A stretch of 64,000 nt of DNA from Hevea brasiliensis (Eukaryota; Streptophyta; Magnoliopsida; Malpighiales; Euphorbiaceae). The DNA is taken from assembly GCF_030052815.1 (NCBI RefSeq), contig NC_079498.1, positions 88,384,444-88,448,443 of the forward strand. The letters run 5' to 3'. The notes beneath the pieces are model-generated. The model did no database searches, was not told where the DNA came from, and was given only the letters and a program-made list of their open reading frames with translations. The translations under genes were made by a program, and so were the position numbers. This document shows positions 36,050-48,575 of this stretch, in pieces. How positions within the stretch are numbered: position 1 is the stretch's first letter; each line of letters begins with the position of its first letter.

Positions 36050-36313
36050 TCTAGCATGGTTGCTTTATCCTTCGGTCCACATGAAATTAGAATGGTAGGG
36101 ACACACTTTGTACAACACAAAATGTGCCAAATGCTTGACATGGCAGGTGACTATAACATTAGTAGCGTCTAACAGTGTACGATCTTGTCACTGAAACTTT
36201 AGTTTGACTAAATAGCCACCCCAATCTCTTATAAATCTACTCTCCCTCTCCCTCTCAATTCACTTATTGAACAAAAACTCTCTAGCTCTCTAAAATAAGG
36301 TATGTGTAGTGTA

Positions 36314-36318
<5 letters not shown>

Positions 36319-36362
<44 letters not shown>
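36319..36362. repeat. (GT)n microsatellite
   Basis: 44 bp of uninterrupted GT, just after the possible splice donor. Confidence 0.95.
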
Positions 36363-36365
<3 letters not shown>

Positions 36366-36463
36366 AAGTTATGTGTAGAAATAAGTTTAATGTTAAGGAA
36401 ATAATTTTTGTATTAGTAAAATATTTTTAAAATTTAATAGTGAAATAAAATATTTTGTAATAA

Positions 36464-37022
36464 TTATAGTAGTATGGTTAAAAATTTGTATTAGTAAAAA
36501 TGTAAAAATAAAAATTATTATTAGTGAAAATTACACATTATGCCGTAAAATTTAAATTAGAAAAAAAAATTATTAGGTATATAAAATGATTATATGTGTA
36601 AACAAGTTAATAAAATAGTTCAAAAGAGAATAAGAAAAATATACATGACTATTAATTTGAAGATATATTCAAAATTTTTTTAGGGAAAAAAATTAGGTTA
36701 AAATAATATAAAATGTAACTTTTTTATGTGTAAATAATGAAAATTATTAAAAGTATAATAAGTTAAAAAATATATTGAAATAATTTTTTTTGTAATGCAT
36801 ATTATATTTTTTGGTAAAAGTAATTAGGTAAAATATAGATAATATATCACATTTTTTTAAGAAAAATAATACATTATTTTTTAGAGTATTTAAAATAAAA
36901 ATGAGATAAATTTATATTATTACAAAAATTTAATTATGTAATTTAATTCTCAATATATTATTAGATTTAGGAAAATAGGATAAAATCTATATATATTATT
37001 TTTCTTATGTGTAGTAAATTTA
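36464..37022 (+). repeat. AT-rich ~560-bp direct repeat, unit 1
   Basis: This unit matches 40309-40890 in order over its length, from 'agtagtatggttaaaaatttgtattag' type sequence to 'gatttaggaaaatagga'. The two units were adjacent before the LINE inserted at their junction. Confidence 0.8.
37011..37022. repeat. LINE target-site duplication, left copy
   Basis: GTAGTAAATTTA, repeated at 40309-40320 after the LINE tail. Confidence 0.85.
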
Positions 37023-40000
37023 GTAGTAACTCCGCCTAAGTAGTTTGCGCTTAGCCGGTCCTAAGCCCGGATAAAGGAGGAGGGTTGCGGTAGGTGACAA
37101 CTAGCGTAAAAATTTCGTTACACCTTATGATATGGATTCAAATGATATAAACTTTGGGGCGTTCTCTACTAATGACGTGCTAAATCGGAGCCTGGGTGTA
37201 GTGAGAAATATGCAAGGGTGTAGGGCATTCATCGAAAGTGACGCGCCATGCCGGCACCCGGGTGTGGTGTTAAGTGAGCAAGGGTTCCCACATCATGGAC
37301 GGGTATGGGTAAAGAAGTTAGTCCATAGGATAGATAGTAGAACAGACAGTGGAACAGAACACAAGATAGACATAGAAAACAATAGAAGATATCATAAAAG
37401 GAGACCAATTAGGAAGGAACAGGATAGGAGGAGGATTAGGGTTGGTACTTGGAATGTTGGATCACTTACAGAAAAATTAATGGAGCTTGTGGATACCTTG
37501 GAAAGGAGAAGGGTGAATATTGCTTGCATTCAGGAGACTAAATGGGTAGGTGAGAAAAGTAAGGAAGTGGGTAATTCAGGGTACAAACTGTGGGTTATCA
37601 GAAAGGAGAGAAATAAGAACGGAGTGGGCATAATTATAGACAAGACATTGAAAGATGCTATAATAGTTGTGAAAAGAGTAGGAGATAGAATTATACTAGT
37701 AAAGCTAGTACTAGAAGGAAAAATAATAAATGTAGTTAGTGCTTATGTCCCACAAGATAGTGTGAGTAAACAAAGGTTTTGGGAAGATATGGATGATTTA
37801 ATGCAAAGCATACCGAATGAAAAGAATATTTTCATTGGTGGAGATTTGAATGGACATATAGGAAGTAATAGGAAAGGCTATGAGAATGTTCATGGAGGTT
37901 TTGGTTTTGGCAGTCGAAATGAGGAGGGAAAAAGCATCCTGGATTTTGCTATAGCATACGACCTAATAGTAGCAAATACCTACTTTATAAAAAGAGAGTC
38001 ACATTTAGTGACTTTCAAAAGTGGGCAACATAGAAGCCAAATCGACTTCCTCTTAACCAAGAAGACAAATAGAGCTCTATGCAAGAATTGTGAGGTCATT
38101 CCAGGAGAGGCTTTAACAAGTCAACATCGGTTAGTAGTCTTGGATGTCAAGTTTAGGAACAATTCAAGTAAGGTCAGAAGAAATAGTGTAGCTCGAACAA
38201 AATGGTGGGACTTCAAAGGAGTAAAGCAAGTGAAGTTCAAAAATGAGCTTCTCGAGTCCGAAGCATGGAAGATGAATATGGAGGCCAATGATATATGCAT
38301 ACAGATGGCATCAAAGATTAGAAAAGTAGCTAGAAAAGTACTTTGAGAGTCTAAAGGACATGAACCACCCTCAAAAGAGAGATGATGGTAGAATGAGGAA
38401 GTACAAAAGGCAGTGAAGAGAAAAAGGGAATGGTATAAGAAATTACCTAAATGTGATAATAATGAGGCATATGAACAGTACAAGATAGCAAAGAAAGAAG
38501 CAAAAAAGGCAGTTAGTCAAGCAAGAGCACAGGCCTTTGAAAAGTTATATGAAAAACTTGGAACTAAAGAAGGAGAGAAAGATATTTATAGATTAGCAAG
38601 GAGGAGAGAAAGGAAATGTCAAGATCTCAATCAAGTTAGGTGCATTAAGGATAAAGAAGAAAAAGTATTGGTGAAAGATGAGGACATTAAAGAAAGATGG
38701 AGAAATTATTTTAATGATCTCTTTAATAATAGTGAAAATGGTAATAGCGTGAATATAAACTATAGAACGATAGAAAAGAATGCGAATTATAGTAGAAGGA
38801 TTAGATCTTTAAAAGTAAAGGAAGCACTTAAGAGAATGAAAGTGGGTAAAGCCTGTGGACCCAATGGAATACCAATTGAAGTGTGGAAGTGTTTGGGAGA
38901 TATGGGAGTCGCATGGTTAACTAAATTATTTAATAAGATTCTAAACTCAAAGAAAATGCCTGATGAATGGAGGAGGAGTATTTTAGTACCTATTTTTAAA
39001 AATAAGGGAGACATACAGAGTTGCTCGAACTATAGGGGAATTAAACTCATGAGCCATACTATGAAGTTATGGGAGAGAATTGTGGAGCATCGACTACATC
39101 ATGATACTTCTATCTCTCTCAATCAATTTGGCTTCATGTCCGGTCGTTTAACTATGGAAGCCATCTTTCTCATTAGAAGCTTGATGGAGAAATATAGAGA
39201 TGTGAAGAAAGATCTACACATGGCTTTTATTGATTTGGAGAAGGCTTATGATAGTGTTCCAAGAGATGTCCTATGGAGTGTGTTAGAACAAAAGAGGGTA
39301 TCTATTAGGTACATACAAGTGTTGAAAGATATGTATGAAGGAGCAACTACTATTGTGCACACAATGGAAGGGGACACAAGAGATTTTTGGATCTCAATTG
39401 GATTACACCAAGGATCAGCTATAAGCCCTTAACTTTTTACATTAGTTTTAGATGAATTGACGAAACATATACAAAAGAGTATTCCTTGGTGCATGATGTT
39501 TGCAGATGATATTGTTCTAATAGATGAGACGTAAGAAGGAGTTAATAGAAAGCTAGAGCTTTGGAGAAGTACTCTAGAGTAAAAGGGCTTTAAGTTAAGT
39601 AGAACGAAGACAGAATACATGCATTGCAAGTTCAGTGAAGGCCAAACTGGTGATAGGGAAGGAGTTAGTTTGGATAGAGTGGTACCATCCCAAAGTAATC
39701 ACTTTAAATATCTCGGCTCAGTCCTTCAAGTAGATGGGGGATGTGAGGAGGATGTTAGTCATAGGATTAAAGCCGGATGGTTGAAGTGGAGACGTGCCAC
39801 GGGAGTTTTATGTGATCATAAGATTCCTAGTAAGTTGAAAGGAAAATTTTACCATACAGCCATACGACCGGTTATATTATATGGTAGTGAGTGTTGGGCA
39901 TTGAATGAGTCGTATGCGTCTAAGATAAGAGTTGCAGAGATAAGAATGTTAAGGTGGATGAGTAGCCATACTAGACTAGATAAAGTCCATAATGAGAGTA

Positions 40001-40308
40001 TTAGAGAAAAGGTAGGAGTGGTACCAATTGAGGATAAGTTGAGAGAAGGGAGATTAAGGTAGTTTAGTCATGTGAATCGTAGACATACAGAGGCTCTAGT
40101 TAGACAAGTAGAGCACATTAGGTTAGAGGATAGAAAGAAAAAAAGGAGTAGACCTAAATTGACTTGGAGGAGAGTAGTACAATATGACCTAGAAGCATTA
40201 CAAATTTCTGAGGATTTAACCCAAAATCATTTAGAGTGGTGAAAGCGAATCCATATAGCCAACCCCAAATTTTTGAGATAAAGGCTTAGTTGAGTTGAGT
40301 TGAGTTGA
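37023..40308 (+). mobile_element. Full-length RTE-type LINE
   Basis: This 3286-bp non-LTR retrotransposon has a 12-bp duplication on both sides. It starts GTAGTAACTCCGCC and ends in a short (TTGAG)n tail, as RTE elements end in simple repeats and not poly(A). It carries one long endonuclease-RT reading frame. Presence of both ends and of the duplication shows insertion by target-primed reverse transcription without 5' truncation. Confidence 0.9.
37132..40281 (+). pseudogene. RTE LINE polyprotein: AP endonuclease plus reverse transcriptase
   Basis: One frame with no frameshift spans about 1050 codons, broken only by stops (near 38344, 38386, 38392, 39430, 39532, 39580, 40060). The endonuclease shows TWNVGSL, CIQETKW, GGDLNGHIG and SQHRLVVLD, giving the metal-binding Glu, Asp, Asn and terminal His. 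The RT shows LVPIFKNKGD, NYRGIKL, the catalytic AFIDLEKAYDSVPR, LHQGSAISP and FADDIVL. The C-terminus has the RTE-type WALNE..., IRMLRWM and PKLTW blocks. The family nicks DNA and copies its RNA into the nick. All catalytic residues I could check are kept, but the stops prevent a full product. Confidence 0.9.
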
Positions 40309-40890
40309 GTAGTAAATTTAATAGTATGGTAAAAAATTTGTATTAGCAAAAATGAAAAAATAAAAATTATTATTAGTCAAAATTATATATTATACTGTAA
40401 AATAAAAATTAGAAAAAAATTTTTAGGTATATAAAATGATTGTATGTATAAAGAAGGTAATAAAATAGTTAAAAAGAAAATGAGAAAAATATATATTATT
40501 AGTAATTTTAATATATATTCAAAAAATTGATTTAGGAAAAAAAATTAGGTTAAAATAATATAAAATTTAATTTTTTATGTGTAAATAATGAAAAAATTAT
40601 TAAAATATAATAAGCTAGAAAAATATATCGAAATGATTTTTTTTCTATTTTTTTTAATTTGTATTATATTTTTTTGGGTAAAAGTAATTAGATAAAATAT
40701 AGATAATATATGAAAGATTTTTTTAAGGAAAATAATATATTATTGTTTAAAGTATTTTCAAAAAGCATGAGATAAATTTATATTATTACTAAAAAAATTT
40801 AATTATGCAGTTTAATTCTTAATATATTATTTGATTTAGGGAAGTAGGATAAAATATATATATTATAATTTTTTTTTATGTGTAAGCAAT
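40309..40890 (+). repeat. AT-rich ~560-bp direct repeat, unit 2 (starts with LINE duplication)
   Basis: Collinear with 36464-37022 with many small differences. Its first 12 bp are the right copy of the LINE target duplication. Confidence 0.8.
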
Positions 40891-41420
40891 ATATTGTCAG
40901 CAATTTTAATTATTTTTGTTAATTTATAAATTTTTGATAAGTTTAATTTAAATTGATAATATTATGCAGAAAATACAAATATGAAGAAAAAAATATAATT
41001 TTTTATGTGTACATGCCAATTTATTTTGGAAAAAGTAAAGTTGCTAGATCTAAGAAGAGACTTGTGAATTTGAAGGGATTGCAATTGATCATCATTTTTA
41101 GAAAAACAAAGTTCAGTTATTTGTTAAGAATTATAATTTATTTATATTTATTACATAGTTAATAATTAATTTATATATATGTGAACTTAAAAAATTTATT
41201 GCAAATAATAATATTAAATTTATATATTATTAAGCATATTGCTTGGATTGGTTTAATAAAAAAGCAAAATATATTATGTTTCAGGTGGCCCTCATACATT
41301 AACTGGTCCAATTGTCTGAAATGGTATTGAAATTTTCATTTTTAATATTTATGTTGTATTTACGTAATATTTTAAAGGTATAATATAAATTATAAGAAAT
41401 ATCATTATTTATATTTGAAG
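40891..41420 (+). other. AT-rich, probable intron or leader of the MULE relic
   Basis: No coding frame of note. A splice-acceptor-like 'tatgtttcag' occurs at about 41276-41284 and the first convincing coding sequence starts at 41421. Confidence 0.35.
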
Positions 41421-43271
41421 ATGTCAAGTTCACGTTATGCTACTTTGTACTGGGATGATGATATTATTTTGGGTGATGTTGGATACGATTATTGTGGGGT
41501 AGATAAGCCGTATTTAGTATTAGTAGTAGATTTAAATATACAAATCTCGGAATGAGAATAGTATGTATAATTTTCCTAGTAGAAGGACGCAAATTCATTA
41601 AGCATATCATTTTTAGGAAATCAAAACTACGCAGAGGTGTTTAAATTGGGCTTGCATGAATTTGAGAATTGATGAAGATGTATCAATAATGCTTAGTTTC
41701 ATTAAGCATATTGGAATCAATAAAATTCTACGTTGACATTTATCGACCGGATGATAGTGTAAATGTCATAGATAAAGCTGGCCCATCAATTGTCGGTACA
41801 TTAGAAAATCTTGATGTTGCAGATAACATCAATAACACTGCAAGTGATGTTCAAATTCAATTTGATGATGTTGGTTCAAGTCAATTGGATTTTGATTATG
41901 ACTTGGACGATAGTGATTATTGCATCAATCAAGAAGATGATAAAAATTCAGAAGATGAAGATGAATTTTTGTTTTACGACGATGACACAGATAATGATGA
42001 TTGTGGTGTTGATTTCAATTTGCCCAATTATTACAACACTAGTGTGTCAAATCCAATTGTCTCAATTGTGCCTCCTCCACCTTACTCAAAAACAGATTTT
42101 TCATTGTTAACTATTGACACATTCTTAAAATTGCCATCTTCTTCACTTTGGGACAAGTTGAGTGGGTTTGAAGTTAGGATGTTATTCTCGTCAATAGAGG
42201 CAGTTAAAAATGTTGCTAAAAAAATATCACATATTAAGACACCATGAAATTTGGAAGGAAGAGACCAAAAGTAGAACATACGCTATTAGATGCAGTGATA
42301 ATAATAGTAATTGTAAGTGGAGAATGTGTGTGTCCCTGTAGGAAGGTTTAGATGTTTTGAAAATTACTCATTACATTGGACCCCATACGTGTTCAAATCC
42401 ATCCATCTCAAAGGATCATTGCAAATGGATTCAAAATTTATTTGTCATTTCATTATGCCTATAGTTCAAGAACAACTGAGTGTCAAGATTTCAACTTTAC
42501 AAGATGAATTTAAAGACAAAATTGATTATGAACCGAGTTAGAGGAAAACTTGGAAGGCAAGGCGTATGACAATTGCCAAGATTTATGGTGGTTGGGAAGA
42601 ATCATATGGCCGGTTGAAACTATTCATGATTGCATTGTGTAAGGAAAACCCTAAATCTTTTGTCCTCATTGAAGATGATGAATTATTTATCAATAATCAC
42701 TTAGTTTTGGGCTACAGGGTTTTTGATAGAATGTTTTGGTCATTTAAACAAACAATCGAGGGATTTAAGTAATGCTGGCCTGTTATATGCATTGACTCTA
42801 TATTTTTGTATGAGAAGTATAAGGACTATTCATTTTGTGCAATAGCTTAGATGGAAATAACCACATATTTCCCATGGCCTGGGCTATTATTGATAGTGAA
42901 GATGGAAGGAATCAAGAATGGTTTATTAAATGTTTTAGGGTGTTTGCCATTGACCAGGAAGATATATGTGTCATATCGGATAGACGCATAGGGATTAGAA
43001 AAGCAATGTAGGATGATTAATGGCTGCCTCCTGCAGCTCATCTTAAGCAATTATAATACCAAGTTTAAGAATTCAGTGATGAAAGAAGATCTACGTAAGG
43101 CAGGTTAGTACAAATACTGTTATGTATTTGAACATTTAAACAAATTAAAAATATCACCCTATAAATGATTATCGTTTTTTTATGATTACAGTGCAACAAA
43201 ACCAAAAGAAGAAATTTTACGAATCAATGAATAAAATTCAAGATATGCATAAAAAAACATATGATTGGGTA
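41421..43271 (+). pseudogene. Mutator-like (MULE) transposase, N-terminal and catalytic part, interrupted
   Basis: A relic in several frames. It begins MSSSRYATLYWDDD, then a long acidic region (41711-42247, many D/E), then a MuDR-type N-terminal zinc-finger-like segment (ENVCVPVGRF, HWTPYVF). Next come a segment with MTIAKIYGGWEESYGRL, the DDE core start CIDSIFLYEKYKD, MAWAIIDSED, QEWFIKCFR and ISDRRIGI, which carry the first two catalytic Asp positions of MULE transposases. It breaks off at the ATAAA duplication of the LTR nest and resumes at 50795. Stops and frameshifts are many. MULE transposases cut at terminal inverted repeats; this one is dead. Confidence 0.8.
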
Positions 43272-43276
43272 ATAAA
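43272..43276. repeat. Target-site duplication ATAAA, left copy
   Basis: Repeated at 50790-50794 after the outer LTR. Confidence 0.8.
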
Positions 43277-44970
43277 TGTAACACCCCTCACCCGGTCTAT
43301 AGTGTAGTCGAGTGAGGCCTACTACATTTGATGTCGGAGCACCCTATCTTATCCTGTCTTATACCGTATTAATTTAATTATATTATTTTACGTGTAGAAA
43401 ATTTTTTGTTTATCACTTTTCATTTTTATGGAGATCCAGACAGAGTCTCTTCTGTTTTATTAGTGCATAGCGGGTTTCCTTATTTACCTATTAAATAGTC
43501 CAGATTCATTTCATATTTTTCATAAACCATGTAATGTCATCATAATACTCATCAAGTAAATAAAATACTTTATTTCATTCATATAAACTCAAGTACAATA
43601 TTTACAATTTTATTTATAATCACAAAATGACTTACACTGTTTACTTACATATAATAACCCAAAATGCAAAATTTAACTATACATGAGCCCTACCAAAATG
43701 GACTACTGAGGTGACAATCTATACTATAGCAGATCTGATCAAAGTTCTGTATAAGTTCTACTGCGGCTACTGGTGGTCTCCTGTACCTATGTGATGGAAA
43801 AACCAATGCGCTAAGCATAACGCTTAGTGGTGCATAAAATAAAGGAAAAATAACTAAACAATTAAAATAATTATTCTATGTGTAATTTCATAAAATTCTA
43901 AGTCATTTACATATTTTATAAAATTTTGGGAGCAAATAAATTATTAGGATCTTCTTTGTTCATTTATGTCATTTTTTTTAATCTTGTTGTTCATAACTAT
44001 AATCTCTTCTTGTAATTATTTAAATTTAAGACTTATTACTCATATCTATGCCCAAGTAACCTATAACAAACTATAAAGTCTGGATATATGGGAGTATACT
44101 AGTTAAACATCCATATGTCTAACATGTATACATCTGTCATGTCAGGCACAAGGCCAGCGGGCAGGCATAAAGCCAGAAATAATGATAATAGGCACTATGG
44201 CCAACGGGCAGGCGTAAAGCCTGAAGAACAATCATATCAGACATATGTTATCTGTCAATGATCATTCTTGTGGGCAGTATTACAATCTGTAATCCCTAAT
44301 TGGTATACTAATCGATCCATGCTATATAAATGAGTCTAGGTGTACTTTAGGCAAAAATAGAATTATTAAGTATTTATAGTTTCATATTATGTGCTAGTTG
44401 TATTTAATAACATTTTCATATTACTTATGATGGGAACATAAGTCCCACATGCATATTCATGTCACTTTTATGTTTAACAATTCATTTTGATTCACTTCAT
44501 ATCATATAATAAGTCATTTTATGAACCTTTCTCAAGATCCAGATTTGATGTCTTAAGTTCACCTAACAAATTGGTTAAGGTGTGGCCACTGTTTAGCCAC
44601 ACTTCCTTCATGGAAGTTGTTCCTCTATGTTTTGTCTTTGTTTTCCTTTTTGATTCATGTCATTTGAAGTTTTAGAACTCAAGTTATGGTCAAATAACCA
44701 CAACTAGTTCCTGGTCTCTTTCTGGATCCAGATTCAGGTAGATTCTGGAATCCATATTTGTCTAATTAATTGGATATGTTACAATCACTTTTAAGTCTAA
44801 TGTTCTTCATAGAAGTTGTTACCCTATGTCTTATGATTACTAAGAATTTTGAATTACAATTTTTCAGGTCTTGTAGAATTAATTATAGCAAATTAACTGG
44901 CCTGGACTAAGGTACCCTGTGTCTACAGGATTCTAGGTTTAGGTTAGTGGATTTGATTCCCATTTTAGGG

Positions 44971-44975
44971 TTCTT
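44971..44975. repeat. Target-site duplication TTCTT, left copy
   Basis: Repeated at 48777-48781. The 18591 LTR shows the unduplicated site at about 20337-20341. Confidence 0.85.
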
Positions 44976-46011
44976 TGTGACACCCCTTACCCGACTACAG
45001 TGTAGCCGAGCAAGTTATGCCACTCAGTGTGCCGGAGCACTCTATTTTATCTTAATTCATTTTTATCGTAGTTTTGAAAATAATTTGTGAAATATAATTC
45101 ATTTATTGAAATTGTAATTTATTTGAGGTTCCGAAAATTTTTAAGAAAATCCGGCAGAGTTCCGGCTAAAAATGGAGAAAACCGTTCTTCGGAACCTGTG
45201 AAAAACACCTCCTATATTCTTATTCATTCATCTCAACTCCATTTATCAAAATCTCAATATTTTTCAGTTCACATTCATTTCTCAATCATTCATTTCATGT
45301 GATAATCATATATATATATATCACAGATAAACATTCACTTTTTCATTTACAAACACAATTCTCATTATTTACATGAGCATCAAATTACATTTCATAAGTT
45401 CATTTACACATGAGAAAATAAGATCAATTACAAAATACCAAAATGACACCTAGTGTCATACCAATGCTTATGCTTTGTGAGGTGACACGAACACTATGCG
45501 TAATCTGCGGGATGGACTTACCCAATCTGTGGTCTACTGGCTCTCGATCAGTATCTTCAGTACCTACGCATTGCAAAAGCGACGCGCTAAGCATAAAGCT
45601 TAGTGGTGCAAATAATAAAATAGAAAGAAATAATATGCAAATAAAAATCATAATTTCTTAGCCATTGTGTTCATAAGAACTGAATAATTACCAACTTAAT
45701 GTTTAGTCGAGGGCTAATTACGTTTTATGCTATTAACTTCTTCATGCATTTTGTTTATTTATTTTCTTCATGATCTTGAGTTTCTTTGTATTCTATCGTA
45801 ATCATTTCTGATATTTAATTTTCGTATTTTCTTTAACAATCGGTTCAATTACGCTTATACTTTTCCATGCCCAAGTAACCTATCTTGGGCGGATTTGGAT
45901 AACGGGTCGTTGGCATTGGACACCGCGGTGCCTCGGGCTGTCATACCATGGGACGCAGAACGTCAACCACGTATGCAGTCAGTATGGCTAAAGAGCCATG
46001 ATATCACATAA

Positions 46012-46085
46012 TCGGCATAAAAGCCATGAATACGGGCATAAAAGCCATGGATACGGGCATAAAGCCATGAATACTGAGCATAAAA
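46012..46085. repeat. ~20-bp tandem repeats (GGCATAAARCCATG) in the LTR
   Basis: Three to four units of CGGGCATAAARGCCATGRATA. Other copies have looser versions in the same place (for example 5075-5140, 19510-19570, 44150-44220). Confidence 0.75.
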
Positions 46086-47089
46086 CCTTTCCTTTTCGCA
46101 GATCGCTAAAACAATACCCTATTGGCATGCCAAACTATCCAAACCAATCACATTAGGCCTACTAGGGCATTTTGCATTTTTAAGTTTCACAATTTTTGAA
46201 TTTCAAGTTTTCATGTCACTATTCATTTCATTAGTCAACTAAAATGTTGACTTTTGCATAAACAATAGGTACATTGGTTTTCAATACTCCCAACATACCA
46301 CATTTTGTATTCAAAACTTGTTAGTTTTGGTCACTTTCTCAAAGCTTAGGTCATTTTGGCAAAATTGCCAATTTTTGGTTGTGGTGTCACTATTCACCTC
46401 ATTGGTCAACACAAATGTTGACTTTTGGATAGAAAATAGGTGTATTGGTTTTAACACCCCAAACATACCACATTTTGTATTTAAAACTTGTTGGTATTGG
46501 TTGCCAATACCATTTCTAAGCTTAATGCTAATTGAACAAAATTTTCAGATTTGGTGCTTCATCTTTATTGTTCCATTTGATATTTCTACAGTGGGAATTT
46601 GAGGAAATGGTAAACATGAAAGTTGTTCCTTATTTTGTCTAGTTGAATTTCTTTTTTTGAATCACTCCATTTGGAGTTTTGTAGCTCAAGTTATGGCCAA
46701 AATAAGTTTACTGTTCACGTGCAATCGCTCATTACGAGATTTTGGGTCTAGCAGATTTTTGGTCCAACTTTGGTCAGTAATTTGATCAAGTTAAGTTCAT
46801 AATTTGGTCTAAATTTCTTCTTATGAAATGTTCTACCATACCTTAGGTTTCCATCGGTTCAAGAATCGCCTAAATCCGAGTTTTCTAGAGAGAGTTATAG
46901 CCATCCAAACATTACTGCTCAAATCAAAATCTGCAGAGTTGCAGGTTTGAACAGTAACTGTGACTGCCATTTGGGTTAGGTTCTGGTCATAATTTGGGGT
47001 AGGTTTCTTCATGAAAGTTGTTTGTCTATGTCTTAACTTGTTGCTGTAAAAATTTCAGGTCAATTGACCAAATCTACAGTGAGTTATGG

Positions 47090-47116
47090 CCAAATGAACA
47101 GTTACTGTTCATTTGG
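47090..47116. repeat. Perfect 27-bp palindrome in the LTR
   Basis: CCAAATGAACAGT and ACTGTTCATTTGG are perfect 13-bp arms around one T. Degenerate versions occur at the equivalent place in the copies near 1620, 5790, 20860, 31330 and 49300. Confidence 0.9.
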
Positions 47117-48361
47117 TCAATTCTACAGAGGCAATTGCAGGGTGTCCGGATTGGGGCCAAGTTTTGGTCCTCTTGCTTTGGTCTTTTGGGCATGGTTTCT
47201 TCAGCAAAAATGTGCCATTATAAGCCTAGTTTCATGTCCAATTGGCCAAACACCAATTGGACCAACACAGCCAAAGTTATGGCTGTGTAATTGGACTGAA
47301 ATCTCAGTCCATTGCTGCTGTCCCTAGGCAGCATAGTCATTCACTTCACCATGCTATTTTTCAGTCCATATTATGGTCAAATCTCCTCAAATGGTCACTT
47401 ATTGACCATTAGAGTGTTCTTAAACAGTTTGATAAGCCAAGTCAATTTTTACTTCTAAAACCCTAGCTTCCAATCCATGAATTATGCAACACATCCCAAT
47501 TAAGGTCATCAATCATTCATATGTCATTATCTAAGCTTGTATTTAGATTTTAGCCCAATAAAACTCATCAATTCCTCATCCTATAAGTGCTGGCCAAAAT
47601 TTGCTTCTCAATTTCACACATGATTTTCTTCAATTTCTTAATTATTTATTCATATTCAAACTAAATTTCAATAAGTAAACAAGATTAGAAAGTTAATATG
47701 CACTAACCTTATTTGATAAAATTCCCAACTTGTTAAACCTTCACTTCTCCTCTTTTTTTTTTTGCTACTAAACACTTGATCAAGGTCTAAAATCAACTTT
47801 TAATGTTGGAAGCTAGGGTTTTTATGGTGAGAATTGTGGGAAATTTAAGCTTGGGAGAAGAAGAAAAAATGAGGAAGAGAGAGTAGAGAGAGATTCGGCC
47901 AACTTGGGATAAATGGAAGAAGATGACCAAATTTGGTCTCTTTCAATTTCTTTTATCCTTTTTAAATGCATTTGTCTAACTCTAATTGGTTAAGGATTTT
48001 TAATTTCATCATCTTTAAATGTGCATGATGTCATTATTTGCATTTTATTGATTTTTCTTTTCTTTTCTTTTCTACTAACTTTGAATTAGTTTTTCATCAA
48101 CATTAATTCATATTTTATGTCATAATAATTATTTACTCAACTGGACAAGTCGGCCAAAAATCACCTCTGAAGGCGAAATGACCAAAATGCCCTCCGTTTG
48201 GCTTAACGGGTCAAAATTGTCTGTACCGATTGAAAAATTTTTCTAGGTATTTTCTTGGCATTCTAATGCCATGGGAACCTCAATAACCCTTTTCTGGAGT
48301 CCCAAAAATTATTTTATAATTTTTCCCCCGGGTCTAAGGCTCCTCATTGCGAGAACCGCAA

Positions 48362-48406
48362 CTTCCCTCTGATTACCCTTCGTTTGGGCACCGGCTCATT
48401 TAACTT
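48362..48406 (-). promoter_or_regulatory. 5S rRNA-like block in nested LTR
   Basis: On the minus strand GTTAAATGAGCC is followed by CGAAGGGTAATC and GGGAAGT. Box C is more eroded here than in the other copies. Confidence 0.4.
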
Positions 48407-48575
48407 GGTTGTATTTTATTTCAAAAATTTTTACTAAATTTTTCTTATTAATATTTGAGTTAATTATGATTCCCAACTTTAGTTTAAATATTTTTCCGGA
48501 CGTTCTAGCTGTCCGGACCGACACCGGTCACCGGAACAGTAGAATGTACGGAGTTGCTACCGGGAGGGTGTTACA

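Larger units (their letters stand above)
35890..36300 (+). promoter_or_regulatory. Putative promoter and leader of the MULE transposase locus, with palindromes
   Basis: The segment has inverted repeats (35967-35991 and 36033-36049), repeats of GTAGCGTCTARCA (about 36044 and 36162), a CCAAT at 36220-36224, a TATA-like CTTATAAATC at 36228-36237, a CT-rich leader and a possible splice donor AG|GTATGTG at 36300. This order looks like promoter, leader exon and intron start, and the MULE coding relic lies downstream on the same strand. The link to the MULE is inference. Confidence 0.4.

Noticed and set aside
40270..40308. TTGAG repeats as a telomere-like tract
   Set aside because: They are the short simple-repeat tail of the RTE LINE, directly followed by its target duplication.
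46012..46085. CRISPR-like array
   Set aside because: The ~20-bp units are contiguous tandem repeats without unique spacers, in a plant LTR.
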